Shown: one piece after another, positions 19,886 through 28,783 of the stretch
How the letters are laid out: the number at the start of each line of letters is the position of its first letter
Position numbering within the stretch: position 1 is the stretch's first letter
Assembly: GCF_003612055.1 (NCBI RefSeq)
Contig: NZ_RAWB01000034.1
Location: 1 to 32,805, forward strand
Length of the DNA: 32,805 nucleotides
Direction of reading: 5' to 3'
Origin: Corallococcus llansteffanensis
Lineage (GTDB): Bacteria > Myxococcota > Myxococcia > Myxococcales > Myxococcaceae
Position numbers and translations under genes: made by a program
Notes under the pieces: model-generated
Seen by the model: the letters and a program-made list of their open reading frames with translations, nothing else
Database searches by the model: none
What the model was told of the DNA's origin: nothing

Positions 19886-21087
19886 GACTTCACCCCCGTG
19901 GCCGCGGGCATGCCGCGCGCGGCGATGGTCGCCATGTCCTTGTCGCCCCGGCCCGAGCAGTTGATGACCAGGTGCTGCCCCTTGCCCATGTCGCGGGCCA
20001 GGGAGCGCGCCGCCGCGAACGCGTGCGACGTCTCCAGCGCGGGGAGGATGCCCTCCGTGCGGGCCACCTCGTAGAAGGCGGTGAGCGCCTCGTCGTCCGT
20101 GGCGGTGCGCACCTCCATGCGACCGGTCTTCGCCAGGTGCGCCAGCTCCGGCCCGACGCCCGGGTAGTCCAGGCCCGCGGAGATGCTGTGCGCCTCTTGA
20201 ATCTGGCCGTTCTCGTCCTGGAGCACCAGCGAGCGCGAGCCGTGCAGCACGCCCTCCGTGCCCAGCGTCATCGACGCGCCGTGCTGGCCGGACTGGAGCC
20301 CGTGGCCCGCCGCCTCCACGCCCACGAGCCGCACGGATGTGTCCGGGATGAACGGGTGCAGCGCGCCGATGGCGTTCGAGCCTCCGCCCACGCACGCGAT
20401 GATGGCGTCCGGCAGGCGGCCCAGCACGGCCTGCGTCTGCGCGCGGATCTCCCGGCCGATGATGGATTGGAAGTCGCGCACGATGGTGGGGTAGGGGTGC
20501 GGCCCGGCCGCGCTGCCGATGACGTAGTAGGTGTCCTGCACCTGCGACACCCAGACGCGCATGGCCTCGTTCATCGCGTCCTTCAGCGTGCGCGAGCCCG
20601 ACTCCACCGGCCGCACCACCGCGCCCAGCGCGCGCATGCGGAAGACGTTGAGCGCCTGGCGCTCCACGTCCAGCGCGCCCATGAACACCTCGCACGGCAG
20701 GCCGAAGAGGGCGCACGCGGTGGCCGTGGCCACGCCGTGCTGCCCCGCGCCCGTCTCCGCGATGATGCGCTTCTTGCCCATGCGCCGGGCGAGCAGCACC
20801 TGGCCGATGGTGTTGTTGATTTTGTGCGCGCCCGTGTGCGCCAGGTCCTCGCGCTTGAGCCACACCTGGGCGCCGCCCCAGGATTCGGTGAGGCGGTGCG
20901 CGGGCGTCAGCGTCGTGGGCCGGCCCACGTATTCGCGCAGCACGCGCGCCACCTCCGCGCCGAAGGCCGCGTCCTTCTGCACCTCCGCGTAGGCCGCTTC
21001 CAGCTCCATCAGCGCGGGGACCAGGGTCTCCGGCACATAGCGTCCGCCGAAGCGGCCGAACCGGCCCGCGGCAGTGTCCGTCGTCAT
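19882..21087 (-). CDS. trpB: Tryptophan synthase beta subunit
   Basis: A 401-residue PLP enzyme that joins indole and serine to give tryptophan. The PLP lysine is K89 in HTGAHKINN. The phosphate-binding glycine loop is [10 protein letters not shown], and [17 protein letters not shown] is the typical N-terminus of the TrpB1 class. In the complex it pairs with TrpA as an alpha2beta2 tetramer with an indole tunnel. The start ATG at 21087 lies 4 nt after the trpF stop, with GGGAG 8 nt upstream. Its stop overlaps trpA by ATGA. Length and motifs are complete. Confidence 0.97.
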   Translation of the reverse strand: MTTDTAAGRFGRFGGRYVPETLVPALMELEAAYAEVQKDAAFGAEVARVLREYVGRPTTLTPAHRLTESWGGAQVWLKREDLAHTGAHKINNTIGQVLLARRMGKKRIIAETGAGQHGVATATACALFGLPCEVFMGALDVERQALNVFRMRALGAVVRPVESGSRTLKDAMNEAMRVWVSQVQDTYYVIGSAAGPHPYPTIVRDFQSIIGREIRAQTQAVLGRLPDAIIACVGGGSNAIGALHPFIPDTSVRLVGVEAAGHGLQSGQHGASMTLGTEGVLHGSRSLVLQDENGQIQEAHSISAGLDYPGVGPELAHLAKTGRMEVRTATDDEALTAFYEVARTEGILPALETSHAFAAARSLARDMGKGQHLVINCSGRGDKDMATIAARGMPAATGVKS

Positions 21088-21091
21088 GGCT

Positions 21092-21730
21092 CTACTCCCA
21101 GAGGTTGAGGGACCTGACCGAGCGCACGAAGGCGCGCACCGCGTCCAGGTCCTTGATGCCAGGGGAAGACTCCACCCCGCTGGCCACGTCCACACCGTAG
21201 GGCCGGGTGGCCTTCACGGCCTCGGCCACGTTCGACGGCTTGAGGCCGCCCGCCACCAGCACCGGCGCCCCACAGCCCGCGAGCTGCGCCACCAGCGACC
21301 AGTCGAAGGTGACGCCCCCGCCGCCATAGCCCGGGGCCGCGCCGTCCAGCAGCAGCCCCGCCACATCGCCCACGCCCACGTAGGCCCGGGCGCGCGCGAC
21401 GTCCTCCGGCCCGCGCACGCGCAGCGCCTTGATGACGGGCACGCCGTAGCCGGAGCAGGCCTCGGGCGGCTCGTCGCCGTGGAGCTGCACCACGGTGAGG
21501 CCGCACTCGCGCACGCGCAGCCGGATGTCCTCCGGCTTCGCGTTGACGAACACGCCCACCACCGCACCCAGCGGAGGCCGCGTGCGAGACAGCGCCGCCG
21601 CCGTGGCCACGTCCACGTACCGGGGCGAGCCCGGATGGAAGTTGAGGCCCAGCGCGTCCGCGCCCGCGGCCCACACGCCCCGGGCATCCTCGAGGCGCGT
21701 CACGCCACAGACCTTCACCGTGACGTTCAC
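21092..21730 (-). CDS. trpF: Phosphoribosylanthranilate isomerase
   Basis: A 212-residue TIM-barrel enzyme that performs the Amadori rearrangement of phosphoribosylanthranilate to CdRP. The general base is C8 in VKVCGVTR, and the general acid D129 is in LLLDG. The phosphate-binding stretch [13 protein letters not shown] and the C-terminal [16 protein letters not shown] are both conserved. The start is GTG, fixed by a GTGA overlap with the trpC stop. The upstream open frame is only the antisense shadow of trpC. trpB follows 4 nt later. Confidence 0.96.
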   Translation of the reverse strand: MNVTVKVCGVTRLEDARGVWAAGADALGLNFHPGSPRYVDVATAAALSRTRPPLGAVVGVFVNAKPEDIRLRVRECGLTVVQLHGDEPPEACSGYGVPVIKALRVRGPEDVARARAYVGVGDVAGLLLDGAAPGYGGGGVTFDWSLVAQLAGCGAPVLVAGGLKPSNVAEAVKATRPYGVDVASGVESSPGIKDLDAVRAFVRSVRSLNLWE

Positions 21731-22545
21731 GCGCCCCTGCCTTCCAGGCCGAGCAGCCGGCGCAGGGCCTGGCCCGGATCGGCGTCTCGCAGGAGCGATT
21801 CGCCCACCAGCACAGCGTCCGCGCCCGCGTCGCGCGCGGCGAGGAGGTCCGCGAGGTTTCGCAAGCCGCTCTCCGCCACCAGGGCGGTGGACCGGGAGCG
21901 CAGCGCGGGCATCACCCGGAGCGCCGTGCCGGTGTCCGTCTTCAGCGTGGCGAGGTTGCGGTTGTTGAGGCCGACAATCCGGGCCCCGGCCGCGAGCGCG
22001 CGTTCGGCGTGCTCCGCCGTGTGGGCCTCCACGAGGGCGGCCACGCGGACCTGCTTCGCGGCGGCGACCATCTCCCGCAGCACGGAGTCCTCGAGCGCAT
22101 CCGCGATGAGCAGCACCGCGTCCGCGCCCCAGGCCGCGCTCTCCTCCACCTCGCTCGCGGCGACGAGGAAGTCCTTGCGCAACACGGGCAGCGCGACGGC
22201 GGCGCGGACCGCGACGAGGTCCTCCAGGTCGCCGCCGAAGTCCGGCCCGTCCGTGAGGATGCTGAGCGCGCATGCGCCCGCGGCTTCATAGGCCCGTGCC
22301 ACCGCGACCACGTCCGCATGCGGGAAGGCGCCGCCCGAGGGGCTCTTGCGCTTCACCTCCGCGATGACGTTCACGGGATGCCCGGGCACGCGGCGCACCA
22401 ACGCCTGGGCGAAGTCCCGCGTCGGGGGCTGCGCGCCATGTGTCGGGGCCGGGCGGGTCCCCAGCTCCCGGCGCTTGCGCGCCATGATGACGTCCAGCGT
22501 GCCGGGGGCTTCCACGGGCTTCGCGGCCGAAGAGGTGGTCGTCAT
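21727..22545 (-). CDS. trpC: Indole-3-glycerol phosphate synthase
   Basis: A 272-residue TIM-barrel enzyme that closes the indole ring from CdRP with loss of CO2 and water. E63 and K65 are in VIAEVKRKSPSGG, and the catalytic K124 is in LRKDFLV. NNRNL and ESGL (near the C-terminal end) are also present. Monofunctional, with trpF separate. The start ATG at 22545 overlaps the stop of a preceding 31-codon ORF as ATGA, and GGGAGG lies about 8 nt upstream inside that ORF. Its N-terminus, MTTTSSAAK, closely resembles the start of that small ORF (MTTSASAAK), as if the region had been duplicated. Confidence 0.97.
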   Translation of the reverse strand: MTTTSSAAKPVEAPGTLDVIMARKRRELGTRPAPTHGAQPPTRDFAQALVRRVPGHPVNVIAEVKRKSPSGGAFPHADVVAVARAYEAAGACALSILTDGPDFGGDLEDLVAVRAAVALPVLRKDFLVAASEVEESAAWGADAVLLIADALEDSVLREMVAAAKQVRVAALVEAHTAEHAERALAAGARIVGLNNRNLATLKTDTGTALRVMPALRSRSTALVAESGLRNLADLLAARDAGADAVLVGESLLRDADPGQALRRLLGLEGRGA

Positions 22546-22637
22546 GACAGGGCCTCCCGACGACGCGCGGGCGCCATGAGGCAGTCCTGCATGCCGAAGC
22601 GTGCTGCCCGCTTCGCGGCGGAAGCAGAGGTCGTCAT
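22542..22637 (-). CDS. Candidate 31-residue small protein between trpD and trpC
   Basis: A 32-codon ORF, ATG at 22637 to TGA at 22542, fills what would otherwise be an 88-nt gap in a tightly packed operon. Its ATG overlaps the trpD stop as ATGA, and its stop overlaps the trpC ATG as ATGA. AGAGGG lies about 7 nt before its start. The predicted peptide begins MTTSASAAKRAARFG and ends in a basic PARRREALS; it has one Cys and no obvious membrane segment. Its first nine codons align with the first nine of trpC. It may be a real small protein, a translational relay that passes ribosomes from trpD to trpC, or the decayed end of a duplication. No function is recognised. Confidence 0.6.
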   Translation of the reverse strand: MTTSASAAKRAARFGMQDCLMAPARRREALS

Positions 22638-23650
22638 GCCGCGACCCTCTCGATGAGCGCGGCCAGCTTGCGCTCGGCGGCCCCGGAGTCGATGGCGTGC
22701 TCGGCCTTCTTCACGCCGTCCTTCAGGGTGTCCACCAGGCCGACGACCAGCAGCGCGGCGGCCGCGTTGAGCAGCACCGCCGTGCGGATGCCGTTGCGCT
22801 CGCCCGCGAGCAGGGCTCGCAGCTTGTGGGCATTCTCCTCCGCGTCGCCTCCCGCGATGGCGTCCCGCGAGATGGTGGTGAGGCCCGCGTCCTCCGGCGT
22901 CACGGTGAAGCGGTGCACCGTTCCATCCGCGCGCAGCTCCGCGACCTCCGTGGGGGAGCAGGGCGAGATCTCATCCAGCCCGTCGTGCCCGTGCACCACC
23001 CAGGCGCGCCGGCTGCCCAGCCGCCCCAGCACGCGCGCGGTCTGCTCCACGCGCATGCGATCGAACGTGCCCAGCAACTGGTAGCGCGCCCCGGCGGGGT
23101 TCGTCAGCGGCCCCAGCAGGTTGAACACGCTGTGGAAGCCCAGGTCCCTTCGCGCCTGCGCCACGTGCTTGAGGGCACTGTGGTGCGAGGGCGCGAAGAG
23201 GAAGCCCACCCCGTGCTCGTCGATGTCGCGCGCCACCTGCGCGTGCGCCCGCTCCATGGACACGCCCAGCGCCGCGAGCACGTCCGCGCTGCCACAGCGG
23301 CTGGAGACCGCGCGGTTGCCGTGCTTGGCCACCGTCACCCCCGCCCCGGCGGCCACGAAGGCCACCGCGGTGGAGATGTTGAAGGTGTGCGCCCCATCAC
23401 CCCCCGTACCGCAGGTGTCGAGCACCACCTCCGCCACGGGCGAGATGCGCGCCGCGCAGGCCCGCATGGCCTCCGCGGCCCCGAGAATTTCATCCTCGGT
23501 CTCACCCTTCATGCGCAATGCGGCGGCGAGCGCGCCGACCTGCGCGGCCGAAGCCTCGCCCGCGAGCATCTGGCCCATGACCGAGGCCATCTCCTCACGG
23601 GAGAGGTCGCGCCGGCCGACCACCTTGCCCAGCGCTTCCTTGAGCGTCAT
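22634..23650 (-). CDS. trpD: Anthranilate phosphoribosyltransferase
   Basis: A 338-residue enzyme that transfers phosphoribose from PRPP to anthranilate. The PRPP/Mg site DTCGTGGDG is at 78-86, and KHGNRAVSSRCGSADVLAALG (109-129) binds anthranilate and PRPP. Helix-rich N-terminus MTLKEALGKVVGRRDLSREE is as expected. It is monofunctional, not fused to TrpG. It begins 3 nt after the aroF stop and has only a weak ribosome site (GGGAT), so coupling to aroF is likely. The stop overlaps the small ORF by ATGA. Confidence 0.97.
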   Translation of the reverse strand: MTLKEALGKVVGRRDLSREEMASVMGQMLAGEASAAQVGALAAALRMKGETEDEILGAAEAMRACAARISPVAEVVLDTCGTGGDGAHTFNISTAVAFVAAGAGVTVAKHGNRAVSSRCGSADVLAALGVSMERAHAQVARDIDEHGVGFLFAPSHHSALKHVAQARRDLGFHSVFNLLGPLTNPAGARYQLLGTFDRMRVEQTARVLGRLGSRRAWVVHGHDGLDEISPCSPTEVAELRADGTVHRFTVTPEDAGLTTISRDAIAGGDAEENAHKLRALLAGERNGIRTAVLLNAAAALLVVGLVDTLKDGVKKAEHAIDSGAAERKLAALIERVAA

Positions 23651-23653
23651 GGC

Positions 23654-24679
<1,026 letters not shown>

Positions 24680-24715
24680 GGGGAACTCCTGCTCTTTCTC
24701 TCTCCGAAGGTCATA

Positions 24716-24729
24716 CCGGCGGATGCCGG
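24716..24729. promoter_or_regulatory. Short inverted repeat in the aroF leader
   Basis: CCGGC-GGAT-GCCGG is a perfect 5-bp dyad with a 4-nt loop, about 37-50 nt before the aroF start, overlapping the -12 end of the candidate sigma-54 promoter. It could be an operator or an RNA hairpin at the 5' end of the mRNA. No Trp-rich leader peptide was seen between here and aroF. Confidence 0.3.
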
Positions 24730-24743
24730 CATGGGTTGTGCCA
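24728..24743 (-). promoter_or_regulatory. Candidate sigma-54 promoter for the aroF-trp operon
   Basis: On the minus strand TGGCACAACCCATGCC has a perfect TGGCAC -24 box, the invariant GG-N10-GC spacing and an ATGC -12 box. It lies about 49 nt upstream of the aroF start, a natural distance for transcription. Sigma-54 is heavily used by myxobacteria. An enhancer-binding site was not identified. Confidence 0.5.
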
Positions 24744-24870
24744 CGGTTCGCGGGCACGAAACGAACGTTTGCAATAACTGTCGGATGCCCGCAACCGCCC
24801 GGGAGTCTCGCTTGCACGTCTTGGCGTTATCAAGCCAGGGTCCGCACGCTCGCTGGACTGGAGGAAGACC

Positions 24871-26121
24871 ATGGCGAAGCCCGGGGTCATCGTCGTGGGC
24901 GGGGGACTCGCGGGGCTGGCCTGTGCCAGGGCCCTCATCGAGTCACGGGTGGATGCCGTCGTGCTCGAAGCAGGGGATGCGCCAGGCGGTCGGGTGCGCA
25001 CCGACGTGCATGAGGGCTTCCTGTTGGACCGGGGCTTCCAGGTGTACCTCACCGCCTACCCGGAAGGGCGGCGGGTGTTGGACCTGAAGGCCTTGTCACC
25101 GCGTCGTTTCATTCCGGGCGCCAAGGTGTGGAGGGGTGGGCGCTTGCACACGGTGGCGGACCCGCTGCGGCGGCCGGTGGAGGCGGTGTCTCACGTGTTC
25201 GAGCCCGTGGGCAGCCTGCTGGACAAGCTGCGCGTGCTGGAGTTGCGGCAGCACGCGACGTCGGGGGAGCTGACGGACCTCTGGCAGCGGCCCCAGCAGG
25301 AGTCGCAGCGCTTCCTGCTCGACCTGGGCTTCTCCGAGGAGATGATCGACGTGTTCCTGCGCCCGTTCTTCGGCGGCATCTTCCTGGAGCGCGAGCTGAC
25401 GACGTCCAGCCGGATGCTGGAGTTCGTGTTCCGGATGTTCTCCCGGGGGCACGCGGTGGTGCCGGAGCGGGGGATGGGCGCCATCCCGGAGCAGCTCGCG
25501 CTGAAGCTGCCGTCGGGCGCGCTGCGGATGAAGGTGCGCGTGGCGGAGGCGTGGGGCCACCGGGTGCGCCTTTCGGACGGCGAGATGCTCCACGCGGACG
25601 CGGTGGTGGTCGCGACGGATCCCGGCACGGCGGCCTCGCTGCTGGTGGGCATGCCGGCGCCGCGGATGAACTCCGTGACGTGCCTGTACTTCGCCGCGCC
25701 GGAGCCTCCGGTGGAGGGGCCGTGGCTGGTGCTCGACGGCGAGGGGCGGGGGCCGGTGAACAACGTCGCGGTGATGAGCGAGGTGTCGCCCGCGTACGCG
25801 CCGAAGGGGCAGGCGCTGGTGTCCGTGTCGGTGGTGGGCGAAGCCGGCGCCGCGGCGGGGCTGGAGGCGCGCGTGCGCGAGCAGTTGACGGAGTGGTTCG
25901 GCGCGGCGGCGGTGTCCGCGTGGCGGCACCTGCGCACGTACGTGCTTCCGGAGGCCCTGCCCGCCCAGCCGCCCTCCGCGCTGGTGGAGCCGCACCGCGC
26001 CGTGCGTCTGGCCGCCGGGCTCTACGTGTGCGGGGACCACCGCGAGAACGCCTCCGTCGACGGGGCGCTCACGTCGGGGCGTCGCGCGGCGGAGGCGGTC
26101 TTGCTGGACCTGGGACGCTAG
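24871..26121 (+). CDS. FAD-dependent amine oxidase-like oxidoreductase
   Basis: A 416-residue flavoprotein of the amine oxidase/phytoene desaturase/protoporphyrinogen oxidase superfamily. The Rossmann motif VVGGGLAGLACARAL is at 8-22, the ribose-binding acid E33 in VVLEAGD, and GGRVRT at 39-44. The C-terminal FAD motif is GLYVCGDHRENASVDGALTSGRRAAEAVL, with DGA and SG positions as expected. LDRGFQVYLTAYPEG suggests the carotenoid/NAD(P)-like amine oxidase branch. The substrate is unknown; carotenoid, porphyrin or amine are all possible. GGAGGAAG lies just upstream of the ATG. It is divergent from aroF, sharing a 191-nt gap. Confidence 0.92.
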   Translation: MAKPGVIVVGGGLAGLACARALIESRVDAVVLEAGDAPGGRVRTDVHEGFLLDRGFQVYLTAYPEGRRVLDLKALSPRRFIPGAKVWRGGRLHTVADPLRRPVEAVSHVFEPVGSLLDKLRVLELRQHATSGELTDLWQRPQQESQRFLLDLGFSEEMIDVFLRPFFGGIFLERELTTSSRMLEFVFRMFSRGHAVVPERGMGAIPEQLALKLPSGALRMKVRVAEAWGHRVRLSDGEMLHADAVVVATDPGTAASLLVGMPAPRMNSVTCLYFAAPEPPVEGPWLVLDGEGRGPVNNVAVMSEVSPAYAPKGQALVSVSVVGEAGAAAGLEARVREQLTEWFGAAAVSAWRHLRTYVLPEALPAQPPSALVEPHRAVRLAAGLYVCGDHRENASVDGALTSGRRAAEAVLLDLGR

Positions 26122-26135
26122 AGGAGAAGGGGCCT

Positions 26136-26160
26136 TCCAGCCGAGCGAATGGCGGCTGGA
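26136..26160 (+). terminator. Hairpin after the FAD oxidoreductase gene
   Basis: TCCAGCCG (26136-26143) and CGGCTGGA (26153-26160) form a perfect 8-bp stem with a 9-nt loop, 14 nt after the stop codon. There is no T-run. It is a likely transcription end for the oxidoreductase gene and separates it from the subtilase gene. Confidence 0.5.
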
Positions 26161-26220
26161 CGCACTGCCCGCAGCGGACCTAGGGTCGGACGCACACACG
26201 CCTTGTCCAAGGACCCTTTC

Positions 26221-28683
26221 ATGCTCCGCCGTCTTGCCCTTCTGGGGATGCTCGGTCTCACGGCTTGTAACAGCGATGGGGACGACGACACCACGCCGAC
26301 CAAGGGAACCGTCCAGGGGACCCTGCAGCCGTTCCAGGCGGGCTCCGCCGCCGCGAGCGCCCCGTCGTCACTGAGCGCGTTCTTCTCCCTGCCCAACGCG
26401 AAGAACCTGGGCAGGTCCGTCTCCCGCGCGCTTGCTGCCCGGGGCGTGTGGCGCACGGGCATCCCGTCGAAGCCGCTGACGGAGCAGTCGTCCCTGCTGC
26501 CGGGGGAGATCATCGTCCGCTTCGACACGCCGGACCTGTCCGCGGAGGAGGCCGTCGCGCAGGCGCGCATCGACGGCTACCACGTCGTGCACCAGGCCTA
26601 CCTGAGCGACACCCTGCACCTGCTGCGCTACGAGGTGAGCCAGCCCCAGGCCATGGCCAGCGGCGGCTCCAACGTGCGCGCGCTCACCCAGGCGGAGCAC
26701 GTGCGCGTGCTCCAGCGGGTCCAGGCGGTGCAGGGCGTGCAGTACGCGGAGAGCAACGTGCGGGTGCGGCCGCTGGCCGTTCCCAATGATCCGCTCTACT
26801 CGCGGCAGTGGCACTACACGAACATGAACCTGCCCGCCGCCTGGGACCTGGGCACGGGGAGCGAGTCCATCATCATCGCGGTGCTGGACACCGGCATCAC
26901 GAAGCACCCGGACCTGGACTCCCGCATGCTGACGGGCGTCGACCTCATCTCCGACCCCAACGCCGCGGGCGACGGCAACGGCGTGGACGCCAACCCGACG
27001 GACGAGGGCAAGGACCTGCCCAATGGTGGCTCGTCGTACCACGGCACGCACGTGGCCGGCACCATTGGCGCGGCTTCCAACAACGGCGTGGGCCTGTCCG
27101 GCGTCACCTGGAAGGGCCGGAACATCCTCCCGGTGCGCGTGCTGGGCACGAAGGGCGGCACGCTGGCGGACATCGTCGCGGGCATGACCTGGGCGAGCGG
27201 CGGCAACGTCCCGGGCGTGACGCCCAACGCCAACCGGGCGCGGGTCATCAACATGAGCCTGGGCGGCAACGGTTCTCCGTCGCAGTCGCTCCAGGACACG
27301 GTGAACCAGGCCGTGTCGCGCGGGTCCATCTTCGTGGTCGCCGCCGGCAACGAGAACACGAACGCGTCCAGCAGCTTCCCCTGCAACATGAACAACGTCA
27401 TCTGCGTGGGCGCGGTGCGCTTCACCGGCAAGCGCGCCAGCTACTCCAACTACGGCGCCAACGTGGACATCATGGCCACCGGCGGCCAGACGAGCGAGGA
27501 CCGCAACGGCGACGGCTTCCCGGACGGCGTGCTGTCCACCCTGCCCAACAGCAGCAACCAGCCCTCCTATGAGTATTACCAGGGCACCAGCATGGCCACC
27601 CCGCACGTCGCGGGCATCGTCGCGCTGATGCTGGCGCAGAACCCCGCCCTCACGTCCCAGGAGGTGGAGGACATCCTCAAGGACACCGCGGACACGACGA
27701 GCAAGTGCTCCGAGGGCTGCGGCGCGGGTCTGGTGGACGCCTACGCCGCCGTCCTGCGCGCGAAGGGCGGTGGGGATCCGACGAAGCCCCCGAAGCTCGC
27801 CATCAGCACCACCCAGCTCGCCTTCACGGGGACGAACTCGCAGGTGCTGTCGGTGCGCAACAACGGCGGTGGCACGCTGGCGGTCAGCGTCTCCGTCTCC
27901 GGCGCCAACGCCTCCGCGGTGTCCGTCTCCAGCAACACGCTGTCCATCGCCGCGTACAAGTCCGCGTCGCTGACCGTGAACGTCAACCCGGGCTCGCTGG
28001 CCCCGGGCAGCTACGTGGCGCAGTTGGATCTCACCGGCGCCGCGGGCGCGGGCACCGCCCAGGTGCTGGTGAAGTTCCGCGTGGGCGCCTCCGAGGACAA
28101 GGACGCCGTCATCGCGTTCGCCTACCTGGACGCGGCGGGCGAGGTGCAGATCGACGACGACGGCATCGGCACGGTGTCCGCGGCCGACGGGTTCAGCTAC
28201 AGCACGAAGCTCCCCGGCCGGGAGTACCTGGTGCTCGCGTCCATCGACGACACCGGTGAGGGCGAATACTTCGACGACGGCGACCGCGTGGGCTTCTGGC
28301 GCGACACCACCGAGGTGGAGACCGTCGAGGTCACGAACGGCAAGACGACGAGCGACATCAGCTTCACCCTGGTGCCCTACAAGTCGGACGAGGACCCGCA
28401 GCCCGACACGACCATCGGGAAGGCCTGCACCACCGGCAGCGACTGCGGCCCCGGCGGCCTGTGCATCACGAGCAGCACGTTCCCGGGCGGCTACTGCACC
28501 GAGGACTGCCTGTCGTCGAGCTGCCCGTCTGGCACGGCCTGCTACAGCACCTCGAGCGGCGCCAACGCCTACTGCTTCCTGTCGTGCACGCCGCCGGCGG
28601 GTGGCGGTCAGGGCTCGTGCCGCTCTGGCTACGAGTGCTCCGATGATGGCTCGGGCGGCGGGGCGTGCCTCCCCCCGGAGTGA
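26221..28683 (+). CDS. S8 subtilisin-like serine protease lipoprotein with Cys-rich C-terminal module
   Basis: An 820-residue exported protease. A lipoprotein signal ends in LTAC with the lipidated Cys at 16. A propeptide-like region follows (about 90-185). The S8 domain (about 186-515) has the catalytic triad D223 (VLDTGI), H274 (HGTHVAG) and S457 (GTSMATPHVAG), and the oxyanion N378 in AAGNEN. A beta-sandwich of about 100 residues (523-622, LAISTTQLAF onward, BACON/Ig-like) follows, then a second beta domain (about 625-722). The last 90 residues carry 12 cysteines (736-816), probably disulfide-bonded. It likely degrades external protein at the cell surface; the target is unknown. The ATG at 26221 is chosen because it starts the signal peptide and has AAGGA 7 nt upstream. 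The open frame begins 72 nt earlier. Confidence 0.94.
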   Translation: MLRRLALLGMLGLTACNSDGDDDTTPTKGTVQGTLQPFQAGSAAASAPSSLSAFFSLPNAKNLGRSVSRALAARGVWRTGIPSKPLTEQSSLLPGEIIVRFDTPDLSAEEAVAQARIDGYHVVHQAYLSDTLHLLRYEVSQPQAMASGGSNVRALTQAEHVRVLQRVQAVQGVQYAESNVRVRPLAVPNDPLYSRQWHYTNMNLPAAWDLGTGSESIIIAVLDTGITKHPDLDSRMLTGVDLISDPNAAGDGNGVDANPTDEGKDLPNGGSSYHGTHVAGTIGAASNNGVGLSGVTWKGRNILPVRVLGTKGGTLADIVAGMTWASGGNVPGVTPNANRARVINMSLGGNGSPSQSLQDTVNQAVSRGSIFVVAAGNENTNASSSFPCNMNNVICVGAVRFTGKRASYSNYGANVDIMATGGQTSEDRNGDGFPDGVLSTLPNSSNQPSYEYYQGTSMATPHVAGIVALMLAQNPALTSQEVEDILKDTADTTSKCSEGCGAGLVDAYAAVLRAKGGGDPTKPPKLAISTTQLAFTGTNSQVLSVRNNGGGTLAVSVSVSGANASAVSVSSNTLSIAAYKSASLTVNVNPGSLAPGSYVAQLDLTGAAGAGTAQVLVKFRVGASEDKDAVIAFAYLDAAGEVQIDDDGIGTVSAADGFSYSTKLPGREYLVLASIDDTGEGEYFDDGDRVGFWRDTTEVETVEVTNGKTTSDISFTLVPYKSDEDPQPDTTIGKACTTGSDCGPGGLCITSSTFPGGYCTEDCLSSSCPSGTACYSTSSGANAYCFLSCTPPAGGGQGSCRSGYECSDDGSGGGACLPPE

Positions 28684-28699
28684 GGCCCCGGCCTTGAGT

Positions 28700-28727
28700 C
28701 GGCGGTGCACGCGGTCCGTGCCCGCCG
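28700..28727 (+). terminator. Strong GC hairpin after the subtilase gene
   Basis: Sixteen nt after the stop, C-GGCGG-t-GCACG and CGTGC-CCGCC-G pair as an 11-bp stem with one bulged T and a 5-nt loop (CGGTC). No T-tract follows. It is the best terminator candidate between the subtilase and the intramembrane protease genes. Confidence 0.5.
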
Positions 28728-28783
28728 GCGGGAGGCCGTGAAAGAGTCGGTGGCCATCGCGCCGGGGTACGCTGCCGCGCGCG

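Noticed and set aside
17867..20074. 735-codon plus-strand frame across the phosphatase, GNAT and trpA genes
   Set aside because: It crosses three well-supported minus-strand genes and has low-complexity composition (Arg, His, Val, Gln), as expected for an antisense shadow.
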